DNA from: Oligoflexia bacterium
GTDB taxonomy: Bacteria; Bdellovibrionota; UBA1018
Direction: 5' to 3'
Length of the DNA: 6,535 nucleotides
Assembly (NCBI GenBank): GCA_903854365.1
Contig: CAINWE010000034.1
Location: forward strand, 1 to 6,535
Shown: piece by piece, positions 1-5,862 of the stretch
Layout of the letters: each line of letters opens with the position of its first letter
How positions within the stretch are numbered: position 1 is the stretch's first letter
Notes under the pieces: generated by a model
What the model saw: the letters and a program-made list of their open reading frames with translations, nothing else
The model's database searches: none
Told to the model about the DNA's origin: nothing
Program-made: the position numbers and the translations under genes

Positions 1-825
1 GGTGTCCCCTTCAGCAAGCCAGTCGCAGGAATCGCGATGGGCTTAATTAAAGAAGGAAACCGAGTAGCCGTTCTCTCCGACATTTTAGGAGACGAAGACC
101 ATCTCGGCGATATGGACTTCAAGGTGGCCGGCACGCGAGAAGGCGTCACCGGAATTCAAATGGACATCAAAATCGAAGGTGTTGATGAAGCCATCATGAG
201 AACCGCCCTTGCGCAAGCCAGAGAAGGCAGAATTCATATCTTAAACGAGATGAGTCACGCCATCGATGCGCCACGCACCGAAATGTCGAAATTTGCTCCT
301 CGAATCACGACTATGTCTGTTCCTGTCGATAAGATTCGCGAAGTCATCGGTTCTGGCGGGAAAGTCATTAAAGAGATTATTGCTCAGACCGGTTGCAAGA
401 TCGACATCAACGACGACGGCAAAATCAATATTGCTTCCAACGATGGCGTTGCTGCGCAAAAAGCAATCGACATGATCAAGAGCATTGTAGCCGAAGTTGA
501 GGTAGGTAAGATTTACAAAGGCCTCGTCAAGAAAGTCGTCGATTTTGGAGCTTTCATCGGCATTCTGCCTAATCAAGATGGTTTGCTTCATATTTCTGAG
601 ATCGCCCACGAACGCGTCAGTCACGTTCTCGATTTCATGAAAGAAGGCGACGAAGTCGAAGTGAAGGTCATTGAAGTCGACAAGGCTGGAAAAATCCGAC
701 TCTCACGCAAAGTCCTCCTCCCCGCTCCAGAAGGCGGAGCAGCGCCACGTTCGGGCGGAGGCGAAGGCGGTCCTCGTCCCCGAGGAGATCGTCCTCACGG
801 CGGCGGACGCGGGCAGCGCTCATAG
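1..825 (+). CDS. pnp: Polynucleotide phosphorylase (PNPase), C-terminal 274 residues; 5' end outside the window
   Basis: PNPase is a 3'-to-5' phosphorolytic exoribonuclease of RNA turnover, acting as a cytoplasmic trimer. The reading frame is open from base 1, so the ATG at base 37 is internal and the gene starts upstream. In fragment numbering, the end of the second RNase PH core carries SDILGDEDHLGDMDFKVAG (26-44). D33, D39 and K41 match E. coli PNPase D486, D492 and K494, the metal/phosphate site. A KH domain follows (about 104-163, with VIGSGG at 115-120), then an S1 RNA-binding domain (about 166-240, with DFGAFIGILP and DGLLHISEI). The last 34 residues are a low-complexity Gly/Arg/Pro tail. 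Family members are about 700 residues, so roughly 60% is missing to the left. The TAG stop (823-825) lies inside the 3' end of the convergent minus-strand gene, and I see no hairpin terminator. The assignment is firm. Confidence 0.97.
   Translation, partial: GVPFSKPVAGIAMGLIKEGNRVAVLSDILGDEDHLGDMDFKVAGTREGVTGIQMDIKIEGVDEAIMRTALAQAREGRIHILNEMSHAIDAPRTEMSKFAPRITTMSVPVDKIREVIGSGGKVIKEIIAQTGCKIDINDDGKINIASNDGVAAQKAIDMIKSIVAEVEVGKIYKGLVKKVVDFGAFIGILPNQDGLLHISEIAHERVSHVLDFMKEGDEVEVKVIEVDKAGKIRLSRKVLLPAPEGGAAPRSGGGEGGPRPRGDRPHGGGRGQRS
721..822 (+). other. Low-complexity Gly/Arg/Pro-rich C-terminal tail of PNPase
   Basis: After the S1 domain the protein runs through about 34 residues dominated by Gly, Arg and Pro, with short RG and GGG clusters (for example SGGGEGGPRPRGDRPHGGG). 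The DNA is correspondingly GC-rich with repeated ggcgg/gaggcg units. Such tails are variable in PNPases and are plausible unstructured RNA- or protein-contact regions. The role here is inference. Confidence 0.7.
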
Positions 826-1740
826 GAGAGTCCAACTCAACACGAGTCCCAAATACATGGGATAGACGTTGGATTTGACGCCCAGCGGAAAATGAAAGTA
901 AGGATTCAGGCTGAGGCTTGGGAGCACATCCCAAGCCAAGCCTGGCTCCAGATCAAAGCTCGGATAGGTCCAACCCGAGCCACCCCGATGACATAAATGA
1001 CTCCACAGGACTTCCGAGAGAAAATTCAGTCCAAGAGTCGGGGCAAGCTGATATAAAAAGCTAGGTCCCCAGTACAAATCCAGGTCACTCCCATAGCCCT
1101 GCAGCTTGAAGCTATTATATCGAATTGAACTAGAGAACCCGATCGAAAATCGACTTTCAGGCACTGAGTAGGTCAGGACCTGAACACTTTGAATCCCCCA
1201 ACTTAAGCCTGAGTTCACGGACGCAGCAGACAGAGGCAGGTGAACTCTCCCATCGACATAGAGGTTCCAATTCTCTCCACTCAGAAACGAGCCGTCAGCG
1301 AGACGCAAGAACGGGTCATGAATTTGAGTAGGAAACTGCTCCACCCCCCGCACACTCCAAAACGCATTTCCTGAGAATGTGACTGCCTCGCTGAGTCGAT
1401 AACCCACTCCCAAAAAATTCCTCAACTGAGCAGAGTCCCGCTGACCCGAGCTGATCCCCTGCAACGACGGGCTCGAGGCCATTCCAAGATAAGTGACCGT
1501 AATATTATCTAAAATCTGGCTCGGATTGAACGGAGAGACGGAATTATACCGGAGGGTACTCAGATAGCCGGGCTGAAGGAGAGCGGCTCGAGAAAAATCT
1601 GAGAGATCACTCCCAATCTCAACCTCCGGTCGATCCACTCTGATTTCACTCGCAGAGCTACGGATGCCAGAGAGGCCCTCGAGCCCTAGGAGTAAAATCG
1701 CTCCTACCCAACGCCCGCGGATCCAATTCCAACGAGTCAT
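820..1740 (-). CDS. Secreted protein of unknown function, probable outer-membrane beta-barrel (306 aa)
   Basis: I do not recognise a named family. The open frame extends back to an ATG at 1788, but the ATG ending at 1740 is preferred. It has a GGGGGG Shine-Dalgarno-like run 7 bases upstream and begins a classic signal peptide: basic n-region MTRWNWIRGR, hydrophobic core about 11-25 (WVGAILLLGLEGLSG), and a likely signal peptidase I site after Ala30 (SSA|S). The mature part has no further hydrophobic helix. It is rich in Ser, Gly, Leu, Tyr and Trp, with short alternating polar/non-polar stretches (RFSIGFSSSIRYNSFKLQG, DLYWGPSFLYQLAP, LGLVLSWTLL) separated by turn-like Asn/Pro/Gly segments, as in transmembrane beta-barrels. 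The C-terminus ends in Leu, not the Phe/Trp usual for BAM substrates, which lowers certainty. It is transcribed divergently from tmk and convergently with pnp, overlapping pnp by 6 bases. A periplasmic beta-rich protein is the alternative. Confidence 0.75.
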   Translation of the reverse strand: MTRWNWIRGRWVGAILLLGLEGLSGIRSSASEIRVDRPEVEIGSDLSDFSRAALLQPGYLSTLRYNSVSPFNPSQILDNITVTYLGMASSPSLQGISSGQRDSAQLRNFLGVGYRLSEAVTFSGNAFWSVRGVEQFPTQIHDPFLRLADGSFLSGENWNLYVDGRVHLPLSAASVNSGLSWGIQSVQVLTYSVPESRFSIGFSSSIRYNSFKLQGYGSDLDLYWGPSFLYQLAPTLGLNFLSEVLWSHLCHRGGSGWTYPSFDLEPGLAWDVLPSLSLNPYFHFPLGVKSNVYPMYLGLVLSWTLL

Positions 1741-1747
1741 TTTTGAT

Positions 1748-1753
1748 CCCCCC
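1748..1753 (-). promoter_or_regulatory. Ribosome binding site that sets the start of the secreted protein
   Basis: Read on the minus strand this is GGGGGG followed by ATCAAAA and then ATG (1740-1738), a 7-base spacing. It supports the 1740 start over the in-frame ATG at 1788, which would add 16 non-signal residues before the signal peptide. Confidence 0.6.
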
Positions 1754-1802
1754 GCATCCCTGCAAGCAATCTCCCTGCCAATTTCCACTCCAGCAGATTC
1801 CC

Positions 1803-1831
1803 TTGACGCTCTTCAAAACCTCAGCTAACCC
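1803..1831 (+). promoter_or_regulatory. Weak candidate promoter for the tmk operon
   Basis: TTGACG (1803-1808) is a good -35 match. With a 17-base spacer the -10 position is TAACCC (1826-1831), a poor match to TATAAT. A start near 1838 would leave almost no leader before the tmk ATG at 1841. The real promoter may instead lie inside the minus-strand gene. This is a low-confidence call based only on consensus similarity. Confidence 0.2.
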
Positions 1832-1840
1832 ACGAGAGAG

Positions 1841-2476
1841 ATGAACCAACGCAAAAAAGGGATCTTAATTAGCTTCGAAGGCACCGAAGGCTCTGGAAAA
1901 TCGACCCTCATTCGACTCCTCATCCAGAAACTCGAGGCCATGAAGATCGAGGTCATTGCCACGCGCGAGCCTGGCGGCAACCCCGTATCCGAAAAAATTC
2001 GCGAGACCGTCCTCAACTTCGATATGAATCCCTGGACCGAACTTCTTCTCTATGAGGCAGCACGCTCCGAAAACTTGGCCCAGCTCGTTTTCCCTGCTCT
2101 GAGGCAGGGGAAGGTGGTCCTGTGTGATCGATTTACCGACTCAAGCTTGGCGTACCAAGGAAGCGCCCGCGGCCTACCCTGGGAAAAGGTCAAAGTACTC
2201 AACCTCATTGCCACCCAAGGCCTCAGTCCCGACCTCACCGTATTTTTAGACATTGATCCAGAAACAGGCCTCAGGCGAGCTCAAGACGGCAACCGGTTCG
2301 AGGCCGAAGGGGTACATTTTCAAGAAAAGGTCCGCCGGGGATTTCTGCGCGCCAGGCGCGAGCACCCTAGCACCTGGTTCACCCTGAAGGTTCAAAATCA
2401 AACCCCAGAACAGCTCGCTGAAGCCGTACTAAAAGAATTAGCTCGGAGATTTCGAATCAGGTATAAGACGGTGTGA
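1841..2476 (+). CDS. tmk: Thymidylate kinase (dTMP kinase), 211 aa
   Basis: Phosphorylates dTMP to dTDP with ATP, a required cytoplasmic step of dTTP synthesis. The P-loop is GTEGSGKST at 14-22, without a basic residue inside it, which fits the bacterial type II enzyme. The dTMP-binding TREPGG motif is at 41-46, and the DRF motif with its following segment (CDRFTDSSLAYQGSARG) is at 95-111. The LID region (LRRAQDGNRFEAEG) carries several basic residues, as expected for type II. Length is typical of the family. An in-frame TAA lies at 1826-1828 and no other usual start codon follows it, so the ATG at 1841 is well defined. It is preceded only by GAGAGAG directly abutting the ATG, with no properly spaced Shine-Dalgarno. 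The stop overlaps the GTG of holB (GTGA), the first of five overlapping junctions. Confidence 0.96.
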   Translation: MNQRKKGILISFEGTEGSGKSTLIRLLIQKLEAMKIEVIATREPGGNPVSEKIRETVLNFDMNPWTELLLYEAARSENLAQLVFPALRQGKVVLCDRFTDSSLAYQGSARGLPWEKVKVLNLIATQGLSPDLTVFLDIDPETGLRRAQDGNRFEAEGVHFQEKVRRGFLRARREHPSTWFTLKVQNQTPEQLAEAVLKELARRFRIRYKTV

Positions 2477-3552
2477 CCCAAGATTTAAGCGACAGCCAAT
2501 CCAGATCTCCATCTGACCTATTTCCTGAAGCACTCCTCGAACACCACGGGAAAAGGGTTTTTGCTCCTATGGCCCGATGGAAGAGCAAAAAACAGATCCC
2601 CCCGGTCTTACTCATCACGGGGCAGGCAGGGATCGGGAAAAAATCAATGAGCAGGTACCTGGCCGAGTGGATTCTCTGCGAAACTCCCCCTCCCGGACCT
2701 ATTCCCAAAGCCTGTAAACTCTGCCACTCCTGCCTAAGCTTCGCGAGTGGCAATCACACGGCCTTTACCGAGGTCGCCCCAGAGGACGACACGGAGTCCC
2801 TCAAAATTGACCAATTTCGAGAACTCAAAGCCACCGTGGGTTTTGGGACTTACCATCATCACGCTCGGGTGATCCTCATTCCCCAAGTAGAACGAATGAC
2901 TCCCCAAGCTGCCAACTCCATGTTGAAGCTCCTCGAAGAAACTCCGCCAGGTTGGCAGTTTCTTCTGACCACCCACGACTCTACGCTTTTACTGCCGACG
3001 CTCGTCTCACGCTGCCAGATGATTCGACTGAAGCCCCTTCCTACTCTCGAAATTCAGCAGCTGCTCCACAAGATCGGAGTCGCTCCAGCGCGGGCCACCG
3101 TTTGTGCAGAACTCTCCCAGGGAAGTTGGGATCGAGCGCTTCGGTTTGCCGACGATGACATTTGGGAGAAGCGAAGCGAAGTCCTGAAATTTATCGAGAC
3201 ACCTCACTTACACTGTTCCCCCCTCATCGATTGGGCCACACAAAAAATCTCTCATTTTGAAACCTTGGTCGACCTTTTAGAGCAGATCACCGCCGAGCTT
3301 TTAGCCTGGTCCTCCAGCACCCCCCTCGTGCCGCCCGAGGAATTCCCCTGGAAATGTGCAAGTACTCACCCAACTCTCACGTCACTGGCTCATCACTACC
3401 AAAAAAAGCCCGCTCGGCTAGAGTCGGCCCGGCATTTTTGGTTCCAGCAGGCGGAGCGACTCGGACAGAGTCGACACGAAATTCACCTCCCCCTCAACCG
3501 AAAAATTTTAGCTCAAGACCTGCTTTTTCCGTGGATCGGCGCACCCACATGA
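2473..3552 (+). CDS. holB: DNA polymerase III subunit delta' (clamp loader), 359 aa
   Basis: A subunit of the clamp-loader complex that places the sliding clamp on DNA. The AAA+ domain shows a P-loop-like GQAGIGKKS (50-58) in which Lys57 stands where Ser/Thr is needed. It has a four-Cys zinc-module pattern (C69, C81, C84, C87; CKLCHSC at 81-87), the family hallmark ANSMLKLLEETPP (147-159) and the SRC motif (179-181). The Walker B region (ILIPQVERM, 134-142) lacks the usual acidic pair. These losses fit delta', which does not hydrolyse ATP. The C-terminal third resembles the collar domain and ends with an NRKILAQDLLF-type segment. It starts at GTG 2473, overlapping the tmk stop by 4 bases. The next in-frame Met (33) is too far in. 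A tmk-holB pair is common in proteobacteria. The gene ends in an ATGA overlap with the first ABC ATPase. DnaX is excluded by length and by the degenerate ATP site. Confidence 0.93.
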   Translation: MTQDLSDSQSRSPSDLFPEALLEHHGKRVFAPMARWKSKKQIPPVLLITGQAGIGKKSMSRYLAEWILCETPPPGPIPKACKLCHSCLSFASGNHTAFTEVAPEDDTESLKIDQFRELKATVGFGTYHHHARVILIPQVERMTPQAANSMLKLLEETPPGWQFLLTTHDSTLLLPTLVSRCQMIRLKPLPTLEIQQLLHKIGVAPARATVCAELSQGSWDRALRFADDDIWEKRSEVLKFIETPHLHCSPLIDWATQKISHFETLVDLLEQITAELLAWSSSTPLVPPEEFPWKCASTHPTLTSLAHHYQKKPARLESARHFWFQQAERLGQSRHEIHLPLNRKILAQDLLFPWIGAPT

Positions 3553-4256
3553 TTTCAGTGAAAAATGCCGGAAAAAAATTCCAGGACCAGTGGATTTTTC
3601 GAAACCTCTCCCTCGAAGTGTCCGAGGGCGACTCTGTTGTGATCGTCGGCCCCTCCGGCGGAGGCAAGAGCGTCCTCCTCAAAATGATCGCTGGTCTCCT
3701 GCGGCCAGAAGAGGGGCAGATTCACGTCAATAGTCAAAACCTGGGAATGCTATTTCAGAAAAACGCGCTCTTCGACTCTCTCACGGTCGAAGAAAACCTT
3801 CTCTTTCCTCTCAGGGAAGTCAAAAAAATTACGGGTCAAGCCGCTCAAGAAAAGGCGAGACGCTTTCTATTCCAAGTCGGACTCAGCGGATGTGAAAGTC
3901 TCTTTCCAGATGAGATCTCAGGAGGCATGCAAAAACGACTCGGCATCGCAAGAGCACTCATTATCGAACCTAAAGTCATCCTCTACGACGAACCCACTGC
4001 GGGACTCGATCCCATCACTTCAAAAATGATTGCTGAGCTGATTCGCAAACTGAGGATCGAGACCCAGAGTACCCTACTCACCGTGACCAACGACATGCAA
4101 CGAGCCTATCAAATTGGGAACCAAATTTTTCTGCTCGCCAAGGGTCGCCTCACCTTGGGGGGAGGACCTCTTGAAGTCCAAAGGACCGAAAACCTTGAGC
4201 TTCGGCAGTTTATTTATGGGCTCAAATCAGGCCCGCTGACCGAGGGCCTCGTATGA
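3549..4256 (+). CDS. MlaF-type ABC transporter ATPase A (235 aa), H-loop His replaced by Asn
   Basis: Cytoplasmic ATPase of a Mla/Mce-type lipid transporter. Motifs: Walker A GPSGGGKS (34-41), Q-loop Gln70, signature ISGGMQKR (123-130, the MlaF-like GGM form), Walker B VILYDEP with catalytic Glu148, and D-loop GLDP (152-155). At the H-loop the sequence is TVTNDM, so Asn181 (codon AAC at 4089-4091) replaces the usual His. The stretch between Walker A and the Q-loop is about 15 residues shorter than in ATPase B, missing the arm before the Q-loop. The tail RQFIYGLKSGP resembles the E. coli MlaF C-terminal segment. The frame is open from upstream, but the ATG at 3549 is chosen because MISVKNAGKKF is a normal ABC N-terminus and ATGA overlaps the holB stop; an earlier start would lie deep inside holB. 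No strong Shine-Dalgarno is visible, so translation probably depends on coupling. It likely pairs with ATPase B. Confidence 0.92.
   Translation: MISVKNAGKKFQDQWIFRNLSLEVSEGDSVVIVGPSGGGKSVLLKMIAGLLRPEEGQIHVNSQNLGMLFQKNALFDSLTVEENLLFPLREVKKITGQAAQEKARRFLFQVGLSGCESLFPDEISGGMQKRLGIARALIIEPKVILYDEPTAGLDPITSKMIAELIRKLRIETQSTLLTVTNDMQRAYQIGNQIFLLAKGRLTLGGGPLEVQRTENLELRQFIYGLKSGPLTEGLV
4242..4246 (+). promoter_or_regulatory. Ribosome binding site of ATPase B
   Basis: GAGGG lies 6 bases before the ATG at 4253, inside the end of the ATPase A gene. It supports this start, which overlaps the upstream stop as ATGA. Confidence 0.55.
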
Positions 4257-5059
4257 GCATTCGCTTCGATCGGGTTTCTAAGTCTTTTGGTACCAAGCGA
4301 GTTCTGGATGAGGTCTCATTTGATGTGAAAACGGGGGAAATCCTTTTCATTCTCGGTCGAAGCGGGATGGGCAAATCCGTCACCCTCAAACAAATGATTG
4401 GCCTACTCAAGGCCGATTCCGGCAACATCTTCGTCGACGATCAAGAAGTGACCCGACTCAACGAGAACCAACTCGCCGGCGTCCGCCAAAAGTGCGGAAT
4501 GGTTTTTCAACACCCCGCCCTTTTAGACTCACTCACAGTTTTTGAAAATATTGCATTCGGACTGAAGACCCCTCAGTTTATCAAACGCCAGGGAGGTCCG
4601 CTTCCGTCCGAAGAAATTCAGAGACGCGTTCAACAAAAACTCTCTCTCGTTCACCTCTCCACAGACGTGTTAGAGCGTTTCCCGTCCGAGCTTTCCTACG
4701 GGATGCAAAAAAGAGTCTCACTCGCTCGAACTCTTGCGCCCTCCCCATCTTATCTGCTCTTCGACGAACCCACGACTGGTCTAGACCCGATTACCACCAA
4801 CGCCATCAACGACCTCATTCACGACCTCTCCAAGAAGCTCCAAGTGACCAGCATCGTCGTGTCTCACGATATGGCGTGCGCCCTCAAAATCGCTGATCGA
4901 GTGCTTGTTTTAGATCAGGGCAAGATTTTGGCCCACACCACTCGAGCGCAGCTGAAGCTTTCCAAGGAGCCCTTGATTCGAGATTTTTTATCCGAAACGT
5001 TGGCCCTTCTCCCTCCCGAAGAGCGCGCTGAGGCGAGAGCGGAGGTCACTGCGACATGA
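4253..5059 (+). CDS. MlaF-type ABC transporter ATPase B (268 aa), signature motif LSYGM
   Basis: Second ATPase of the same transporter and a paralogue of ATPase A. Walker A is GRSGMGKS (35-42), Q-loop Gln86, Walker B YLLFDEP with catalytic Glu172, D-loop GLDP (176-179), and an intact H-loop SHD with His205. The signature reads LSYGMQKR (147-154). Tyr149 (codon TAC at 4697-4699) replaces the first Gly of the LSGGM form expected in MlaF. It keeps the full-length segment between Walker A and the Q-loop, has an insertion around 105-120 (KTPQFIKRQGGPLPSE), and has a long Glu/Ala-rich tail after DFLSETLALLPP. It starts at ATG 4253 in an ATGA overlap and ends in another ATGA overlap with permease A. 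Intact catalytic residues argue that it is active. Separate homodimers of each ATPase are the alternative to an A/B heterodimer. Confidence 0.92.
   Translation: MSIRFDRVSKSFGTKRVLDEVSFDVKTGEILFILGRSGMGKSVTLKQMIGLLKADSGNIFVDDQEVTRLNENQLAGVRQKCGMVFQHPALLDSLTVFENIAFGLKTPQFIKRQGGPLPSEEIQRRVQQKLSLVHLSTDVLERFPSELSYGMQKRVSLARTLAPSPSYLLFDEPTTGLDPITTNAINDLIHDLSKKLQVTSIVVSHDMACALKIADRVLVLDQGKILAHTTRAQLKLSKEPLIRDFLSETLALLPPEERAEARAEVTAT
5041..5045 (+). promoter_or_regulatory. Ribosome binding site of permease A
   Basis: GGAGG lies 10 bases before the ATG at 5056, a slightly long spacing, within the end of the ATPase B gene. Stop-start overlap (ATGA) should assist re-initiation. Confidence 0.45.
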
Positions 5060-5862
5060 ATGCGATCCGTACACTGATTCAGGCAACGATGGGATTTTTT
5101 CAGGAATTAGGGGCAACAGCCTTATTCTTTGGCCGAGTCGTTCGAACCTTCAGGAACACCCAGGACAATTTTCAACCCATTCTTGCCCAGGTTGCTTTTG
5201 TCTCCTATCGCTCGGTATCGACGGTACTTTTCGCCGGAGTTTTCGTCGGAGCCATCTTGGTTCTTCAGATCGATCTCATTTTGAGCAAGTACGATGCGGA
5301 GATCTTTCTAGGCGGACTGAATACATCGACGGTGATCCGCGAAGTAGGTCCACTCATTATCTCGTTTCTGCTCGCCGGAAAAATCGGCGCCTTTACCGCG
5401 GCAGAGCTAGGCACCATGAGGGTCACTGAACAAATTGATGCAATTGAATGCTTAGGCACGAATCCCATTCATTATCTCGTGGTCCCGCGGCTATTCGGCA
5501 TCATGATCTCAAGCCTCATTCTCCTTTTTATCGGCTTAATCGTCAGCGTCGGCGGCGCAATGTCCGTCGCCTGGTTTGCACGCGGAATCAACACGGTAGA
5601 GTTCGCTTCGAGTATTCCTAAATTCGTTTCGATCAGTACGTTTGGCGCAGCTCTCCTCAAAGCTCTCATCTATGGCGGGATCGTAGCAACAGTTTCCTGT
5701 CACCGCGGCTTCACCGCATCCGGAGGAGCCAGAGGAGTGGGGCAAGCTGTGACTCAAGCCGCCATCTACACCAACCTCTACATCTTGTTTGCTAATTTTA
5801 CGCTCAGTCATATTCTCGACCTGATTGAAGTCCTAGCGAACAGCGCCCGAGGGGTTTCCTAA
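5056..5862 (+). CDS. MlaE-type (YrbE/permease superfamily) ABC transporter permease A (268 aa)
   Basis: Inner-membrane permease of a Mla/Mce lipid transporter. After an amphipathic N-terminal region it has hydrophobic segments at about 54-76, 97-113, 143-172, 190-218 and 235-258. The family core is present: REVGPLI (95-101), LLAGKIGA (105-112), then AELGTMRVTEQIDAIECLG (116-134), the segment expected to contact the ATPase. It is followed by NPIHYLVVPR and, near the end, VSCHRGF...GGARGVGQAVTQ. All of these match MlaE of E. coli in order and spacing. Length is normal for MlaE. The ATG at 5056 overlaps the ATPase B stop by 4 bases. The gene ends TAATG, sharing one base with permease B. Permease B is a clear paralogue, so the membrane part may be a heterodimer, as with mycobacterial YrbEA/YrbEB. 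Confidence 0.94.
   Translation: MNAIRTLIQATMGFFQELGATALFFGRVVRTFRNTQDNFQPILAQVAFVSYRSVSTVLFAGVFVGAILVLQIDLILSKYDAEIFLGGLNTSTVIREVGPLIISFLLAGKIGAFTAAELGTMRVTEQIDAIECLGTNPIHYLVVPRLFGIMISSLILLFIGLIVSVGGAMSVAWFARGINTVEFASSIPKFVSISTFGAALLKALIYGGIVATVSCHRGFTASGGARGVGQAVTQAAIYTNLYILFANFTLSHILDLIEVLANSARGVS
5849..5854 (+). promoter_or_regulatory. Ribosome binding site of permease B
   Basis: GAGGGG lies 7 bases before the ATG at 5862 and is the best-placed Shine-Dalgarno in the operon. It fixes the start of permease B at the TAATG junction. Confidence 0.65.

Noticed and set aside
241..624. 127-codon open frame on the minus strand inside pnp.
   Set aside because: It is antisense to the strongly conserved KH and S1 domains, has no ribosome binding site I can support, and shows no recognisable domain.
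1741..1788. Longer start (ATG at 1788) for the minus-strand secreted protein.
   Set aside because: It would put 16 residues, including acidic ones, before the signal peptide; the ATG at 1740 has a well-spaced G-rich ribosome binding site.
3354..3548. The ATPase A frame is open for 65 codons upstream, allowing a 300-residue protein starting at ATG 3354.
   Set aside because: The extension lies entirely inside holB, has low-complexity Ser/Pro/Arg content with no ABC homology, and the ATG at 3549 gives a normal ABC N-terminus with an ATGA overlap.
2473..3552. Possibility that this gene is dnaX (tau/gamma) instead of holB.
   Set aside because: At 359 residues it is shorter than usual for DnaX, has Lys in place of Ser/Thr in the P-loop, lacks acidic Walker B residues, and sits directly after tmk as holB often does.
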